The notes: generated from the letters alone by a model not told the origin. A DNA stretch of 64,000 bases from a virus (IMGVR_UViG_3300030119_000590:1-64000); one strand, 5' to 3'; counted from the stretch's first letter, positions 28,607-38,115 are shown. Numbers and translations are program-made.

Positions 28607-29534
28607 TATCTTAATAAAGTGCAGAAATATTCACATAGGTGATGTGATTTTTTCAAGTAGTGTCGCAAAGAAACTGAAAGAAAAGAATCCAAATTGCATT
28701 GTTCACTATGACATCAATTATTTGCAACCTATGGAACTTCTTAATAATAACCCATATATTGATGGAGTTTATTACAAAGAATCGGCAAATATAGATTATG
28801 ATGTGGTGTATCAATTGATGAACGATGATGTATCTACATTAAGTCCATATGAATCTGCGGTTGCTCAATTTCAACGAATGTGTGGAATTGAAGATTACGA
28901 TGATACCTTCGAAGTTTTTACAAATCCTCAACTTGATTATTCTATAAAAAGAAGTATGGATGAACTGGTTAGCATAGGTGATTGGGATGATGACTTGGTA
29001 AAAATAGGATACCAAGTTGATTGGGATAGAAAAAGTTTTTTGTTCACGGAAGAAGAATATGAAAGAGCAGAGGATGGTGAAGACGGAACAGGATACGGAA
29101 GTGGAAAACGAAATGTATTTGATATAATCAATTGTATGGAAGTTTCTTCAAAGGTTATGTTGTTCGCACTTGGTCTTGAAGATAAGATTTCAAAGAACTA
29201 TCCGTGTTTAAATTCAACCAGCAAATTTTCGTTTACCGCAAGTTTAATGAAGAATTGTGATTATGTTATTGGGGGTGAAGGGTGTCTTACCAATGTATCA
29301 TCTGCACTGGGAACTAAAACGATAATTACGACTGATTATGTTTATCAAATGTTTGGTCCAAAAGGAATTCGTTGGCAACAAGAGGGTGGTGATTTAAACA
29401 ACTTGGAAACTCGCAGACCATTCCTAGGTCCCAATGCGTACTTTCCAAAAGGAGGCCACATAGAACTAAACCCGTTTTTAACAGACCTCCAAGTTGGAGA
29501 AGAAATTTTAAGAATAGCACTTGATGGAAATTAA
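28599..29534 (+). CDS. Glycosyltransferase family 9-like protein inserted between gp47 and gp46
   Basis: A 311-residue protein. The N-terminus (IHIGDVIFSSSVAKKLKEKN, about 11-30) resembles the GD-x4-P-x-(L/I) start of ADP-heptose:LPS heptosyltransferases, and NCDYVIGGEGCLTNVSSALG (about 217-236) resembles their donor-site motif (vIg.dsg..HlAaalgt), though the usual His is replaced. I chose ATG 28599 over upstream starts because GGGAGG lies at 28587-28592 and homology begins right after. It would add a sugar to a nucleotide-sugar acceptor, perhaps host LPS or a phage glycan. Its place inside a split recombination gene is odd and suggests insertion. Confidence 0.7.
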   Translation: MTNILIKCRNIHIGDVIFSSSVAKKLKEKNPNCIVHYDINYLQPMELLNNNPYIDGVYYKESANIDYDVVYQLMNDDVSTLSPYESAVAQFQRMCGIEDYDDTFEVFTNPQLDYSIKRSMDELVSIGDWDDDLVKIGYQVDWDRKSFLFTEEEYERAEDGEDGTGYGSGKRNVFDIINCMEVSSKVMLFALGLEDKISKNYPCLNSTSKFSFTASLMKNCDYVIGGEGCLTNVSSALGTKTIITTDYVYQMFGPKGIRWQQEGGDLNNLETRRPFLGPNAYFPKGGHIELNPFLTDLQVGEEILRIALDGN

Positions 29535-32130
29535 AGAAAAATATGTAAAAATAAGAAGACTCAATCCTAGTAAACCTGTGGTAGTTTATTCGGGTAGTAT
29601 GATTCAACAAAATCACGGAGAACTTCCACGTGGTCATGGATATGTATTGTGGGATGTAAAAGAACGTAAACCAAACCATGTTGAAGTTAATAATGATTAT
29701 GGTTATTACACAATAACAGTTCGTGACGGAACGTGTGTAAGTGATTTAACTTTGTTGCCAAAGAAGGCAAGGTTACGAGTAAAGGTTTTTAATACAACTG
29801 CCGCCGAGACCAAAGAGATACTTGCAGATATACGAAAGCATACAAGTATCACAGACTTGAATGTTACACGATGTGATGCAATATCAGAGGCAAAGAAGTT
29901 TGATAGAGACAGTAAGTTTAATTTTGGTGATGTAACTCAAACATCCGTACAGAATGATTTAATAGAAGATTATCTTACTCGTAATTTTGTTGTAGATGAA
30001 GAGCAAATAAAAACTGCTCTTGATATCAATAAAGAGGTCAACGGAAAACTTGCAATCAAAGAAACTCTTCGTAATTGTATTTGGAAACCCAAGACATTTG
30101 AGTTCGGTAATATGTTCAGTTATGGAGACGGAAACATCATTGACTTCTCTAAAATGAAAAGTGTCATGGGATTGTTTGCCTCAAATGCATCCGGTAAAAG
30201 TTCTATTATGAGTGCTTTGAGTTTTTGTTTGTTTGATAAATGTGACAGAGCATTTAAGGCATCTCATGTACTTAATACAACTTGCTCTGATTTCAAATGC
30301 AAACTGAACTTTGAAATTGAGGGAGTTGATTATTTTATTGAACGGGTTGCAACGACTAAAAAGAACGGAGATGTTACGGTATCAGTTGAGTTTTGGAAAG
30401 TAGACGAAAATGGAAATACTCTTTCTTTGAATGGAGAAATGCGTTCAGGAACCAATGCAATTATCCGTGATCATGTAGGTTCGTATGATGACTTTGTTCT
30501 TACTACACTTAGTTTACAGAACAACAATTCCATTTTTATAGATAAAAGTCAAAGTGAACGAAAAGACCTTCTTGCACAATTCATGGGAATTGATATTTTT
30601 GATAGATTGCACTCAACTGCATCTGAAGACATCAAAGAAGTTAACGCATTGCTCAAACGATTCAACCGAGAGGATTTTAGTGAGATTCTCGCAGACAACC
30701 AAAAGAATTTGGACAATAAAGAATCAGAGTATAATGCTCAACAGAAATTAACTGAAGGTTTTGTTACAAAACAACGAACTCTGAATGAGAAACTTGTTAA
30801 GATAAATTCCGAGTATAAAACGTGTTCAACCGAAGAACAAGATTTGGATTTGGATGAACTTGAGTTTGAGCAGAAAAATCTACAGGAACGGTTGAATACT
30901 GCAAAATCTACAAGAGACAACACTTCCAAGGAAAAGCAACAATTAACATCTAAACGAAAAGACCGTAAGAACTTGGTTACCACACATGAAAAGAATGAAG
31001 TAGAGTCTGAACGAGAACGAGTAGAGGAATTGCAGAAGAAACTCGTAGTGGTAGACAAAGACCTTGCTGTTTTAAGAACATCTGTAAACGCAAAACTAGA
31101 TAAGTTAAAGCATTTCAAAGACCATGAATATGATCCTGAGTGTGAGTATTGTGTGAAGAATGCAAAAAATATTATAGAATCAAAAGACGAAACACGTAAA
31201 GCACTAGACAAAGATAAAGGAGAAGCAAACAAGTTGGTGGAACTTAGAAACGAATATACCGAGAAACTAGGTGATGCGGATAAAATAGAAACTCAATATA
31301 GAGAACTTAGGGATGCAAGGAATGACGTTAGACAATTGTCTTCTGAGATAAATGAAAAGGATAGTAAGATACTTGCATTGTCTTCTATGATAGAGTCGTT
31401 GGAAAAGGATATAAAAATAAATGCCGATAAGATTGTTATGTACCACGAATGTCGTGATACCATATTGTTCAATAAAGAACTTAAAAAGTCTGCGTCTTTG
31501 ATCAAAGACGAATTAAAAGTAGTTGATTCTGATGTTGAACGAGAAACTGCTAAGTCTCAAGTTCTGTTTGGTGAAGTAAAGGTGTTTGAAAAAGAACACG
31601 ATGATATTCTGAAATCCATTGAAGAGGCAAAGGGATTTGAACGAAAGAAACGTGGTTATGAATTATACTTGGATGCGGTTAAACGAGATGGTATTCCGTA
31701 TGAACTGATTTCCCAAACAATTCCGAGTATTGAAAGTGAAGTGAATAATATTCTATCACAAATCGTTGATTTTACTATGCAACTTGAAATGGATGGAAAG
31801 CACATTTACTCTAAGATTGTATACGAAGATAGACATTGGCCACTTGAAATGTGTAGTGGAATGGAGCGATTCATTAGCAGTATTGCTATGCGAGTTGCAC
31901 TCATAAACGTATCAAGTCTACCAAGGTCTAATTTCTTGGCGATTGATGAAGGTTGGGGTTCGTTGGATGGAGACAATATTAATAGTGTATTTAATCTATT
32001 TACGTATCTAAAAGGTCAGTTTGAGTTTATTCTTGTAATTAGTCACCTTGACATTATGCGTGATATGGTTGACGAGATTATAGAAATTCAATCTAAAGAT
32101 GGTTGTAGTCGGATAAAATATGGGGTATAA
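29524..32130 (+). CDS. 46: Fusion of gp47 C-terminal half with gp46/SbcC-type ATPase
   Basis: An 868-residue protein, far longer than T4 gp46 (560 residues). Residues about 12-45 (KPVVVYSGSMIQQNHGE, then GHGYVLWD) are the conserved segment that in gp47/SbcD follows GDIHKH, and about 46-185 look like its capping domain. From about 190 the protein is gp46/SbcC: Walker A ASNASGKSS (about 219-228), Q-loop region LQNNNSIF, a long coiled coil with a zinc hook CEYC (about 540-543), ABC signature CSGMER (about 776) and Walker B NFLAIDEGWG (about 800-809). With the gp47 fragment it should make the gp46/47 recombination nuclease. The ATG at 29524 overlaps the glycosyltransferase end by 11 bases. Confidence 0.9.
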   Translation: MEIKEKYVKIRRLNPSKPVVVYSGSMIQQNHGELPRGHGYVLWDVKERKPNHVEVNNDYGYYTITVRDGTCVSDLTLLPKKARLRVKVFNTTAAETKEILADIRKHTSITDLNVTRCDAISEAKKFDRDSKFNFGDVTQTSVQNDLIEDYLTRNFVVDEEQIKTALDINKEVNGKLAIKETLRNCIWKPKTFEFGNMFSYGDGNIIDFSKMKSVMGLFASNASGKSSIMSALSFCLFDKCDRAFKASHVLNTTCSDFKCKLNFEIEGVDYFIERVATTKKNGDVTVSVEFWKVDENGNTLSLNGEMRSGTNAIIRDHVGSYDDFVLTTLSLQNNNSIFIDKSQSERKDLLAQFMGIDIFDRLHSTASEDIKEVNALLKRFNREDFSEILADNQKNLDNKESEYNAQQKLTEGFVTKQRTLNEKLVKINSEYKTCSTEEQDLDLDELEFEQKNLQERLNTAKSTRDNTSKEKQQLTSKRKDRKNLVTTHEKNEVESERERVEELQKKLVVVDKDLAVLRTSVNAKLDKLKHFKDHEYDPECEYCVKNAKNIIESKDETRKALDKDKGEANKLVELRNEYTEKLGDADKIETQYRELRDARNDVRQLSSEINEKDSKILALSSMIESLEKDIKINADKIVMYHECRDTILFNKELKKSASLIKDELKVVDSDVERETAKSQVLFGEVKVFEKEHDDILKSIEEAKGFERKKRGYELYLDAVKRDGIPYELISQTIPSIESEVNNILSQIVDFTMQLEMDGKHIYSKIVYEDRHWPLEMCSGMERFISSIAMRVALINVSSLPRSNFLAIDEGWGSLDGDNINSVFNLFTYLKGQFEFILVISHLDIMRDMVDEIIEIQSKDGCSRIKYGV

Positions 32131-32141
32131 ACATATTTAGA

Positions 32142-32153
32142 TATATATTTATT
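32142..32153 (+). promoter_or_regulatory. Candidate late promoter motif
   Basis: TATATATTTATT, ending 10 bases before ATG 32164 and 22 before ATG 32176. Confidence 0.55.
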
Positions 32154-32163
32154 GTATCTAAGG

Positions 32164-33219
32164 ATGTTTGTATCTATGGAAAATTCCGACAAAAAACAAG
32201 AACTTGAAGAAACACTAATTCAGGCCGGTCTTCGTAAGGGGTATTTTACTCTTGTTGAAGGTGTATATGATCCTGGTATTTTAAAGGCAGTATTTCTTGC
32301 TGGAGGTCCTGGTTCTGGTAAATCGGCAGTAATAGATACCGTGTTTAATGTTGCTCCTGAATCAAAGTCTTTGTCATCCTCTGGATTAAAAATCGTGAAT
32401 AGTGATAGTTCATTTGAACATTTACTCAAGAAAGCAGGTCATAGTTTGGACTTGGGTTCGTTGGATGACGAGGTGTTTAATCAAATTACAAGCAGTGACC
32501 CAAACTCAATTCGTTCCAAAGCAAAGCAAATAATGTTACAACAATTTTCTCATTACAAAAACGGAAGACTTGGTGTTATTATTGACGGAACGGGTGATGA
32601 TTATGCCAAAATATCCAAGCAAAAGAAAGAGTTAGAAAAACTTGGTTATGATTGCTATATGGTGTTTGTTAATACTTCACTTGAAGTTGCTCAAGAAAGA
32701 AACGCATTTCGTGCAAGAAAACTTCCAAAAAAACTAGTGAAAGCAGTTTGGACTGATGTGCAAAAAAACATGGGTAGATTTCAAAGTTCATTCAAACAAA
32801 ACTTTACCATCATAGATAACTCAGAAGATTTAAGAAGTAAAACGAAACCAGGAAAACTTGATCTTGCTCCTTTTATATTAAAAGCAACCGCAAAGTTTAT
32901 TGCAAAACCAATTCGTAATCCAATTGGAAAAGAGTGGATTAAGTTGATGATGAAGCACGACAATATGTCAAAGAGTGGAGATCTCAAGAGTCGCATGAAC
33001 GAAGACCTTGATATGGAGTTAATGGAAGATGTAGTGCTTCCAATGGACTTGGAACGACATTTAAGTCGTTCTATTTATGTAATCAATAAGTTTAATTTAA
33101 ATGAACGAAGAAATCTTGCAGTCCTTGCTCGTATAGTTGATAGTTTACAATTAAATAAAAACCAACTCAACAAATACTTCCACCAAATTAGAACTTTAAA
33201 ATTCAAAGGAGAGCAATAG
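32164..33219 (+). CDS. P-loop kinase (AAA_33/zeta-toxin/polynucleotide-kinase type)
   Basis: A 351-residue protein. Walker A is AGGPGSGKSA (about residues 46-55), followed by LKIVNSD (substrate/strand 2), VIIDGTGDDYAKI (about 141-153) and a lid-like RARKLPK stretch with N-A-F-R-A-R (about 182-190). This is the layout of small phosphotransferases such as T4 polynucleotide kinase, chloramphenicol phosphotransferase and zeta toxin; the substrate cannot be told from sequence. The C-terminal 120 residues are helical and of unknown role. Start is ATG 32164 or 32176 (the latter has AAGGA 12 bases upstream). It lies two genes before a ligase-like protein, so nucleic-acid end repair is a reasonable guess. 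Confidence 0.8.
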   Translation: MFVSMENSDKKQELEETLIQAGLRKGYFTLVEGVYDPGILKAVFLAGGPGSGKSAVIDTVFNVAPESKSLSSSGLKIVNSDSSFEHLLKKAGHSLDLGSLDDEVFNQITSSDPNSIRSKAKQIMLQQFSHYKNGRLGVIIDGTGDDYAKISKQKKELEKLGYDCYMVFVNTSLEVAQERNAFRARKLPKKLVKAVWTDVQKNMGRFQSSFKQNFTIIDNSEDLRSKTKPGKLDLAPFILKATAKFIAKPIRNPIGKEWIKLMMKHDNMSKSGDLKSRMNEDLDMELMEDVVLPMDLERHLSRSIYVINKFNLNERRNLAVLARIVDSLQLNKNQLNKYFHQIRTLKFKGEQ

Positions 33220-33569
33220 TGTTCGACAAAATTATAGATGAGTTGATTGCGGAAGACAAGTTAGGAGAAACTTGGAAACTTGAAATGGCTCCAAATCATG
33301 CACGATATAGTTTTTCGTCATCGAAATCAGGAAATGAAAATTGGGCAAAAAAGTTGGCAAATAAACTTGTTCAAAAAGAAAAAGAAGATTTTAAATTTAT
33401 AGGAATTTATAGTGAAGGAGAATCAGCAGAGGGACCAATTGTTGATGGATTTATTTTTCATTGCACACAGGAATATCTTGATAAAGCACCACACATGCAC
33501 CGTGATAAAAGAAAGGCCTGTAAACGACATCTTAAAACTGGTAAAGTAGAAGAATATTTGGAGGATTGA
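33219..33569 (+). CDS. Small protein, unknown
   Basis: A 116-residue protein starting with GTG at 33219, overlapping the kinase stop by one base; ribosome site GGAGAG is just upstream. The sequence is mixed alpha/beta with a basic His/Lys-rich end (HMHRDKRKACKRHLK). I know no family for it. Its coupling to the kinase gene suggests a shared pathway. Confidence 0.75.
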   Translation: MFDKIIDELIAEDKLGETWKLEMAPNHARYSFSSSKSGNENWAKKLANKLVQKEKEDFKFIGIYSEGESAEGPIVDGFIFHCTQEYLDKAPHMHRDKRKACKRHLKTGKVEEYLED

Positions 33570-33574
33570 TTAAA

Positions 33575-34099
33575 ATGAAAGTAACAGAATATAGTAGATA
33601 TAAAGATGACCCTTTTTGGATGAAGTCAAAATATGACGGAGTTTCTGGTGAACAACGATTACCAGTTCAGCGCAGATTGAGAAAGGGTGGTGTTAAGTTT
33701 AAAAAAGGTGATGAAATACTATATTACCCAAAAGGCAAAGTAATATTAGTTGGAAAAGAAGCAGAGAAAGCATGGAGAGATTTCCAAGCAGCTGCACAAG
33801 ACGAAGATTTTTATATGTCTCAATATGAGGAGTCAAAAATGGAAAAAACAAATGAAATAAAAATAACAAGTCAAGAATACAAAAAAGCAATCAATTTTAT
33901 GTCTGATATGCACTCTAGTATCTTGAAAGCAAAAGACAAGGTAATTAGATTCTTACAACGCAAAGGGTTTGATGAAATGGCAGATGAACTACTTGGTATG
34001 TCCAAAGGGGAGTATAATAATTTCATAGCAAGAAGGGTTTACGAACAAAAACTTAGAAATCAAATTCGTTCGATTCTATCTGAATTACTTAAAAAGTAA
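33575..34099 (+). CDS. Small basic protein, unknown
   Basis: A 174-residue protein. I chose ATG 33575 over the upstream TTG because GAGGA (33561-33565) is well spaced from it. Residues about 30-60 (KFKKGDEILYYPKGKVILVG) look like a small SH3-like beta barrel; the rest is helical. It ends with KLRNQIRSILSELLKK, the same amphipathic helix type that other proteins here carry at the N-terminus. Unknown role; co-transcribed with kinase and ligase-like genes. Confidence 0.75.
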   Translation: MKVTEYSRYKDDPFWMKSKYDGVSGEQRLPVQRRLRKGGVKFKKGDEILYYPKGKVILVGKEAEKAWRDFQAAAQDEDFYMSQYEESKMEKTNEIKITSQEYKKAINFMSDMHSSILKAKDKVIRFLQRKGFDEMADELLGMSKGEYNNFIARRVYEQKLRNQIRSILSELLKK

Positions 34100-36589
34100 A
34101 TGACACAACTCAACACAGAATCTTACACAGCAGATCTTACACAATATATGCTAGGAGATTTGCTGACAGAAGCACCTAGAATTACAAAGGTGATTGGGAT
34201 ATATCCAGGCAGATTTCAACCTGCTGGTTTGCACCACTATAAAACATATAAGTGGCTGGACAAACAATTTGATGAAGCATGGGTAGCTACAAGCAACAAA
34301 ACAGATGCAACCAAAAGTCCGTTGAACTTTAAAGAAAAGAAAATGATATGGACAAAACACAAAGTAAAAAATGTTGTTCAAGTCAAAAACCCATATGTAT
34401 GCGAGGAGTTGCTTGAAAATTATGATCCAGAGACAACTGCGGTAGTATATATATTCGGTGCGAAAGATGCCGGTCGTCTTAAAACCAAAAAGAAAGATGG
34501 AACACCTGGTTATTATCAATCATACGAAAAGAACAAAAACAATTTAGAACCATATGCCAAACACGGATATTTTATCGTTGCTCCTCACGTGAGCATTAAA
34601 GTTCTTGGAAAGGAAGTAAATGGAACATATATCCGTGAACTTCTTGGTAGTCCAAAATATACAGATGCACAAAGAGTAGAAGCATTTGAGCAATTGTTCG
34701 GTTGGTATGACGAAAAGATTTATGTGTATTTGAAAAAGAAGTTCAGTACTTTGTTTGAGAATGAGGAAATTATTGAGGGGTTTTTACAAGAGTATCCTAA
34801 GTTTGAAGAACTTGTTAATTCGTTTCCACAACTTCTTAACGAAATCAGTACCGTTATGGGAATGGGCAAAGCAATGGTGGATGACGGTCCTGCTGGATAT
34901 TATCCAGGTACTTCATATGAATCTCATACCGCAAGCAGAGCAAAACAACTTGGTTATGATGTTCTTGATTTTATCGTTGGAAAAAACGGAATAGGTAGAA
35001 ACGCAGACTACCGAGAGTGGGGTGAGTACGCAGGTCCTGTACCAGCAGTTTCATTCTTTCAGTCAGGAGACCGTGGTAAGAAAAGTCCCACAAACCAAGT
35101 TGATATAGACAATACTAAACAGGCACATGATGCGTGGGTAAAATTTATAGAAGGTGTTGCGGAAACTGCGGGATACAAAATAATAGATTTCCTTGGAACA
35201 AATAAAGCAATTGATAGAAGAATAGAGAGATATGAAGATAGAATTGAGAAAAATTCACATACTATCAAAGAACCAACTAATAAGACTTTAAACGAAAATA
35301 CTTTGTTAACCGAGGGTGGTGCAGCGGGTCACATGAGTCATCCGTTTGATGATCGTGATTTAACATTTGCTGATTTAAAAGAAATGATTCGTAGATCACT
35401 TGCGGGAGAATTAAACGTTGAGAAAGAAGTTACCGAAAAACTTGATGGTCAAAATTTAATGTTTTCTTGGAAGGGTGGTCAACTAGTGGCAGCTAGAAAC
35501 CAAGGACATTTGAAAAACGCAGGTGCAGCTGCTCCGACTGTATCTGAATTTGAAGACATATTTGCTGATCGTCCTGAGAATATTCGTGACGCATTTGTAA
35601 GTGCGGTTCAAGATTTGGAATCGGCAATTTCAAAGTTAAGTGATGCTCAGAAGAATAAGGTATTTAAGGAAGGAGAACGTTTTATGAACATTGAGGTGAT
35701 GACACCTGCAACTCAGAATGTCATTCCACAGAATGTTGATATGCTCGTATTTCACGGAACTCAAGCATACGACTCTGCCGGCAAACCTGTTTTTGAAGAC
35801 TCCGATGGAAATGATATTAGTGGTGAACTCAATGACTCTGCTCGTATGTTAAGTGGGATGCTTCGTCAAATAAACGCAGATGTACAAAGCCGTTATTCAT
35901 TGAACGCACCGATTGTTGTTAATCTTCCAAAAAGTAAAACTTTTGGTGATTCTTATGAAAAATATTCAAAGATGCTGAATAAACTTAAAAATGAATTCAA
36001 GTTAAAAGACAATGACAAGGTTATGAAGTATCACGATGCATGGTGGAGAAATCTTTTGGACAAACAACAAAGTAAATTAAAAGAGATATTTCCATCAAAT
36101 GTGTATGAAGCACTAATAGGTAGGTGGGCATACAACGATAAATCAAACAAGATTACAACGATACGCATGGACTTGTCTAACCAACCCAAACTACTTGCGT
36201 GGGTAAACAAATTTGAAAAAGAAGATATAGTAAAGCAGTTTGAAGCAAATATGTGGCCATTTCAATTTATCTTTTTGAAACTAGGTGCAGAAGTACTTCA
36301 AAATGTCCGTGGGTTTGTAGCAGCTGGTGGAAGTGACGATATTGCAACTGCGTTAGATGCTCATGTAAAAACTTTAGAAAGCAAAAAGTTAAGTTCAGTA
36401 GAGTCACCTGATAAGTTCAAAAAAGACATGGAAAAACTTAACAAGAATCTGAAAAAATTAAACGACATAGGTGGAACTAAAGCAATTGCTCCGAGTGAAG
36501 GTGTTGTATTTCAATATAAAGGTGGTACATATAAGTTGACGGGAACATTTGCTCCGATTAATCAAATTATGGGAATAATGAGATTCTGA
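34100..36589 (+). CDS. Fused NadR/cytidylyltransferase-like and ATP-dependent ligase-like protein
   Basis: An 829-residue protein with two nucleotidyl-transfer domains. Residues about 30-230: GIYPGRFQPAGLHHYKTY is the signature of the NadR/cytidylyltransferase family, but the HxGH site reads GLHH, so the first His is replaced; VNGTYIRELL matches the later (I/V)-S/N-G/S-T-x-I-R motif. Residues about 440-829 show the order of covalent ligases: EKLDGQN (Lys447, motif I), AARNQG, MNIEVM (about 529, motif III), EGVVFQYKG (about 800, motif IV) and YKLTG (about 811, motif V). Between them is LLTEGGAAGH (about 401-410), a possible gp21-type cleavage site. The substrate (RNA, DNA or a cofactor) is unknown. 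It overlaps no gene but directly follows the 33575 gene. Confidence 0.8.
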   Translation: MTQLNTESYTADLTQYMLGDLLTEAPRITKVIGIYPGRFQPAGLHHYKTYKWLDKQFDEAWVATSNKTDATKSPLNFKEKKMIWTKHKVKNVVQVKNPYVCEELLENYDPETTAVVYIFGAKDAGRLKTKKKDGTPGYYQSYEKNKNNLEPYAKHGYFIVAPHVSIKVLGKEVNGTYIRELLGSPKYTDAQRVEAFEQLFGWYDEKIYVYLKKKFSTLFENEEIIEGFLQEYPKFEELVNSFPQLLNEISTVMGMGKAMVDDGPAGYYPGTSYESHTASRAKQLGYDVLDFIVGKNGIGRNADYREWGEYAGPVPAVSFFQSGDRGKKSPTNQVDIDNTKQAHDAWVKFIEGVAETAGYKIIDFLGTNKAIDRRIERYEDRIEKNSHTIKEPTNKTLNENTLLTEGGAAGHMSHPFDDRDLTFADLKEMIRRSLAGELNVEKEVTEKLDGQNLMFSWKGGQLVAARNQGHLKNAGAAAPTVSEFEDIFADRPENIRDAFVSAVQDLESAISKLSDAQKNKVFKEGERFMNIEVMTPATQNVIPQNVDMLVFHGTQAYDSAGKPVFEDSDGNDISGELNDSARMLSGMLRQINADVQSRYSLNAPIVVNLPKSKTFGDSYEKYSKMLNKLKNEFKLKDNDKVMKYHDAWWRNLLDKQQSKLKEIFPSNVYEALIGRWAYNDKSNKITTIRMDLSNQPKLLAWVNKFEKEDIVKQFEANMWPFQFIFLKLGAEVLQNVRGFVAAGGSDDIATALDAHVKTLESKKLSSVESPDKFKKDMEKLNKNLKKLNDIGGTKAIAPSEGVVFQYKGGTYKLTGTFAPINQIMGIMRF

Positions 36590-38115
36590 TGAAAACTGTT
36601 TCGGAAAAGCAAATTTCTAGAGCAACTAGAAAGAAAATGGCAAGAGTGGCTAAACGCACTCAAAAGAAACGTATGATGGCCAAGAAACGAATGGCCAAGA
36701 GGGTGAAAAATCCAAAACAACTCAGACAACTTGCACAAAAGCAAGCAAAGGCAATTGTTGTTAAAAAAATGACCGGTGGTAAAAGTTATTCTCAATTACC
36801 GATTACTGCAAAAGAAAAGATTGAAAAAAAACTTTCCAAGAAACCTGGTTTGATAAATCGTATTGCGAAAAAGTTGATGCCGAAAGTAAAAGCAAAAGAA
36901 AAGAAAAGACTTGCGAAAGTTCGTGCTCAAAATAAACCAAATCCACTCACAGAGGTTGAGACTTCTTATTCATCAAAAGACGGCAAACATGGGGTGTTGA
37001 CACTTAATGTAAATGGTTCTCAACCAGAAGTATCGGCACGATATGTGAATGGAAATTTAGAACCTTATGTTTTTAAAACAAGAAAAGATGCCAAGAAACA
37101 TACCGACAAGGTTGGTGGAAAACCATTTGAGTCAATGGATACTGGGTTGTTTTATGTGGAGTTTACTAGATTAGATGGTCCGGTGAGTGAGCAAAGTGCA
37201 GATGGCATGAAAGTGAAGAATCCTGAAACTGGTCGGAATATAAAAGTAAGTTCTGCGTTGGCATATGGAACAGACGAACCTGTTTACAAAAAGGCCGTGT
37301 CACTTGTATCTAAGGCAAAGGATGTAGTAAAAAAGAAAATTCCAAAAAAACAAGCAATTAAGAATGGTATTAAAGATTTTTTTAAAAAAGCATCAACTGA
37401 GAAAGATGAAACTGTTCAGTCGATGAAAATTCTTTCAAAGTATGCAACGGGTAAAAAAGTGTCCGATGACGAAAAAAAATATGTAGCAGACCAATTCAAG
37501 GACATAATGAAAATGGCAGGTATGGGAGCAGTTGCAGCTGCTCCTGGAGGGTCAATTGCAGTTCCATTGTTGGTAAAGGCTGCAAAGAAAATGAATGTTG
37601 ATTTGATGCCTTCTGCATTTCAAAAAGAGAATTTTACCACCGAGGGTATTGACTATAAGACTGCAAACGAAATAAAGAAAGATTGGAAGAAGCAATATCC
37701 CAACGATAAATTTACTTTCAAAAAAGTTCGTGCCAAGGGAAATGAATTTCTTATGGTGTTATCTCCAAAAGGTGTTGAACTTGAAAGATATCAATTTGTA
37801 CCAAAAACAGGATGGACTGAAATGAACGAAAATAAAGATAACGAGAAAGATGTAAAAGAATTAAAAGCAATGCTTGATATTGCAAAAATGCTTAGTGATA
37901 AAAGTCCATACTTTAAGGGTCGTGGTAGCAAAAAGGAATACATCAAGATGCTTGTCCACAAAATACAAAAATTGTCGGAAGCAAAAAAGCAAAAGTTGAT
38001 GACAAAAATGGATGCTTACAAAAAAGTGAGGAAACCTATTATGCCTAAAAGCAGACCCATGAAAAATAAAAAGGCATACGATAGAAAAGATTTAAAGAAA
38101 GGCAAATATGATTAA
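36589..38115 (+). CDS. Basic-tailed phage protein, possible DNA-binding head protein
   Basis: A 508-residue protein overlapping the ligase-like gene by one base. Residues 1-115 are extremely rich in Lys and Arg and should be helical (RATRKKMARVAKRTQKKRMM and similar), typical of nucleic-acid or core binding. NPLTEVE (about 117-123) is a possible protease site separating this tail from the rest. Residues about 300-345 contain a hydrophobic stretch (MAGMGAVAAAPGGSIAVPLLV). I recall similar basic proteins in other large marine phages, without known function. The overlap with the ligase-like gene suggests a common unit. Confidence 0.8.
   Translation: MKTVSEKQISRATRKKMARVAKRTQKKRMMAKKRMAKRVKNPKQLRQLAQKQAKAIVVKKMTGGKSYSQLPITAKEKIEKKLSKKPGLINRIAKKLMPKVKAKEKKRLAKVRAQNKPNPLTEVETSYSSKDGKHGVLTLNVNGSQPEVSARYVNGNLEPYVFKTRKDAKKHTDKVGGKPFESMDTGLFYVEFTRLDGPVSEQSADGMKVKNPETGRNIKVSSALAYGTDEPVYKKAVSLVSKAKDVVKKKIPKKQAIKNGIKDFFKKASTEKDETVQSMKILSKYATGKKVSDDEKKYVADQFKDIMKMAGMGAVAAAPGGSIAVPLLVKAAKKMNVDLMPSAFQKENFTTEGIDYKTANEIKKDWKKQYPNDKFTFKKVRAKGNEFLMVLSPKGVELERYQFVPKTGWTEMNENKDNEKDVKELKAMLDIAKMLSDKSPYFKGRGSKKEYIKMLVHKIQKLSEAKKQKLMTKMDAYKKVRKPIMPKSRPMKNKKAYDRKDLKKGKYD

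Noticed and set aside
30738-31232. Minus-strand frame of 164 residues inside the gp46-like gene
   Set aside because: It lies opposite the coiled-coil part of gp46, gives a Ser/Phe-rich product and has no start signals.
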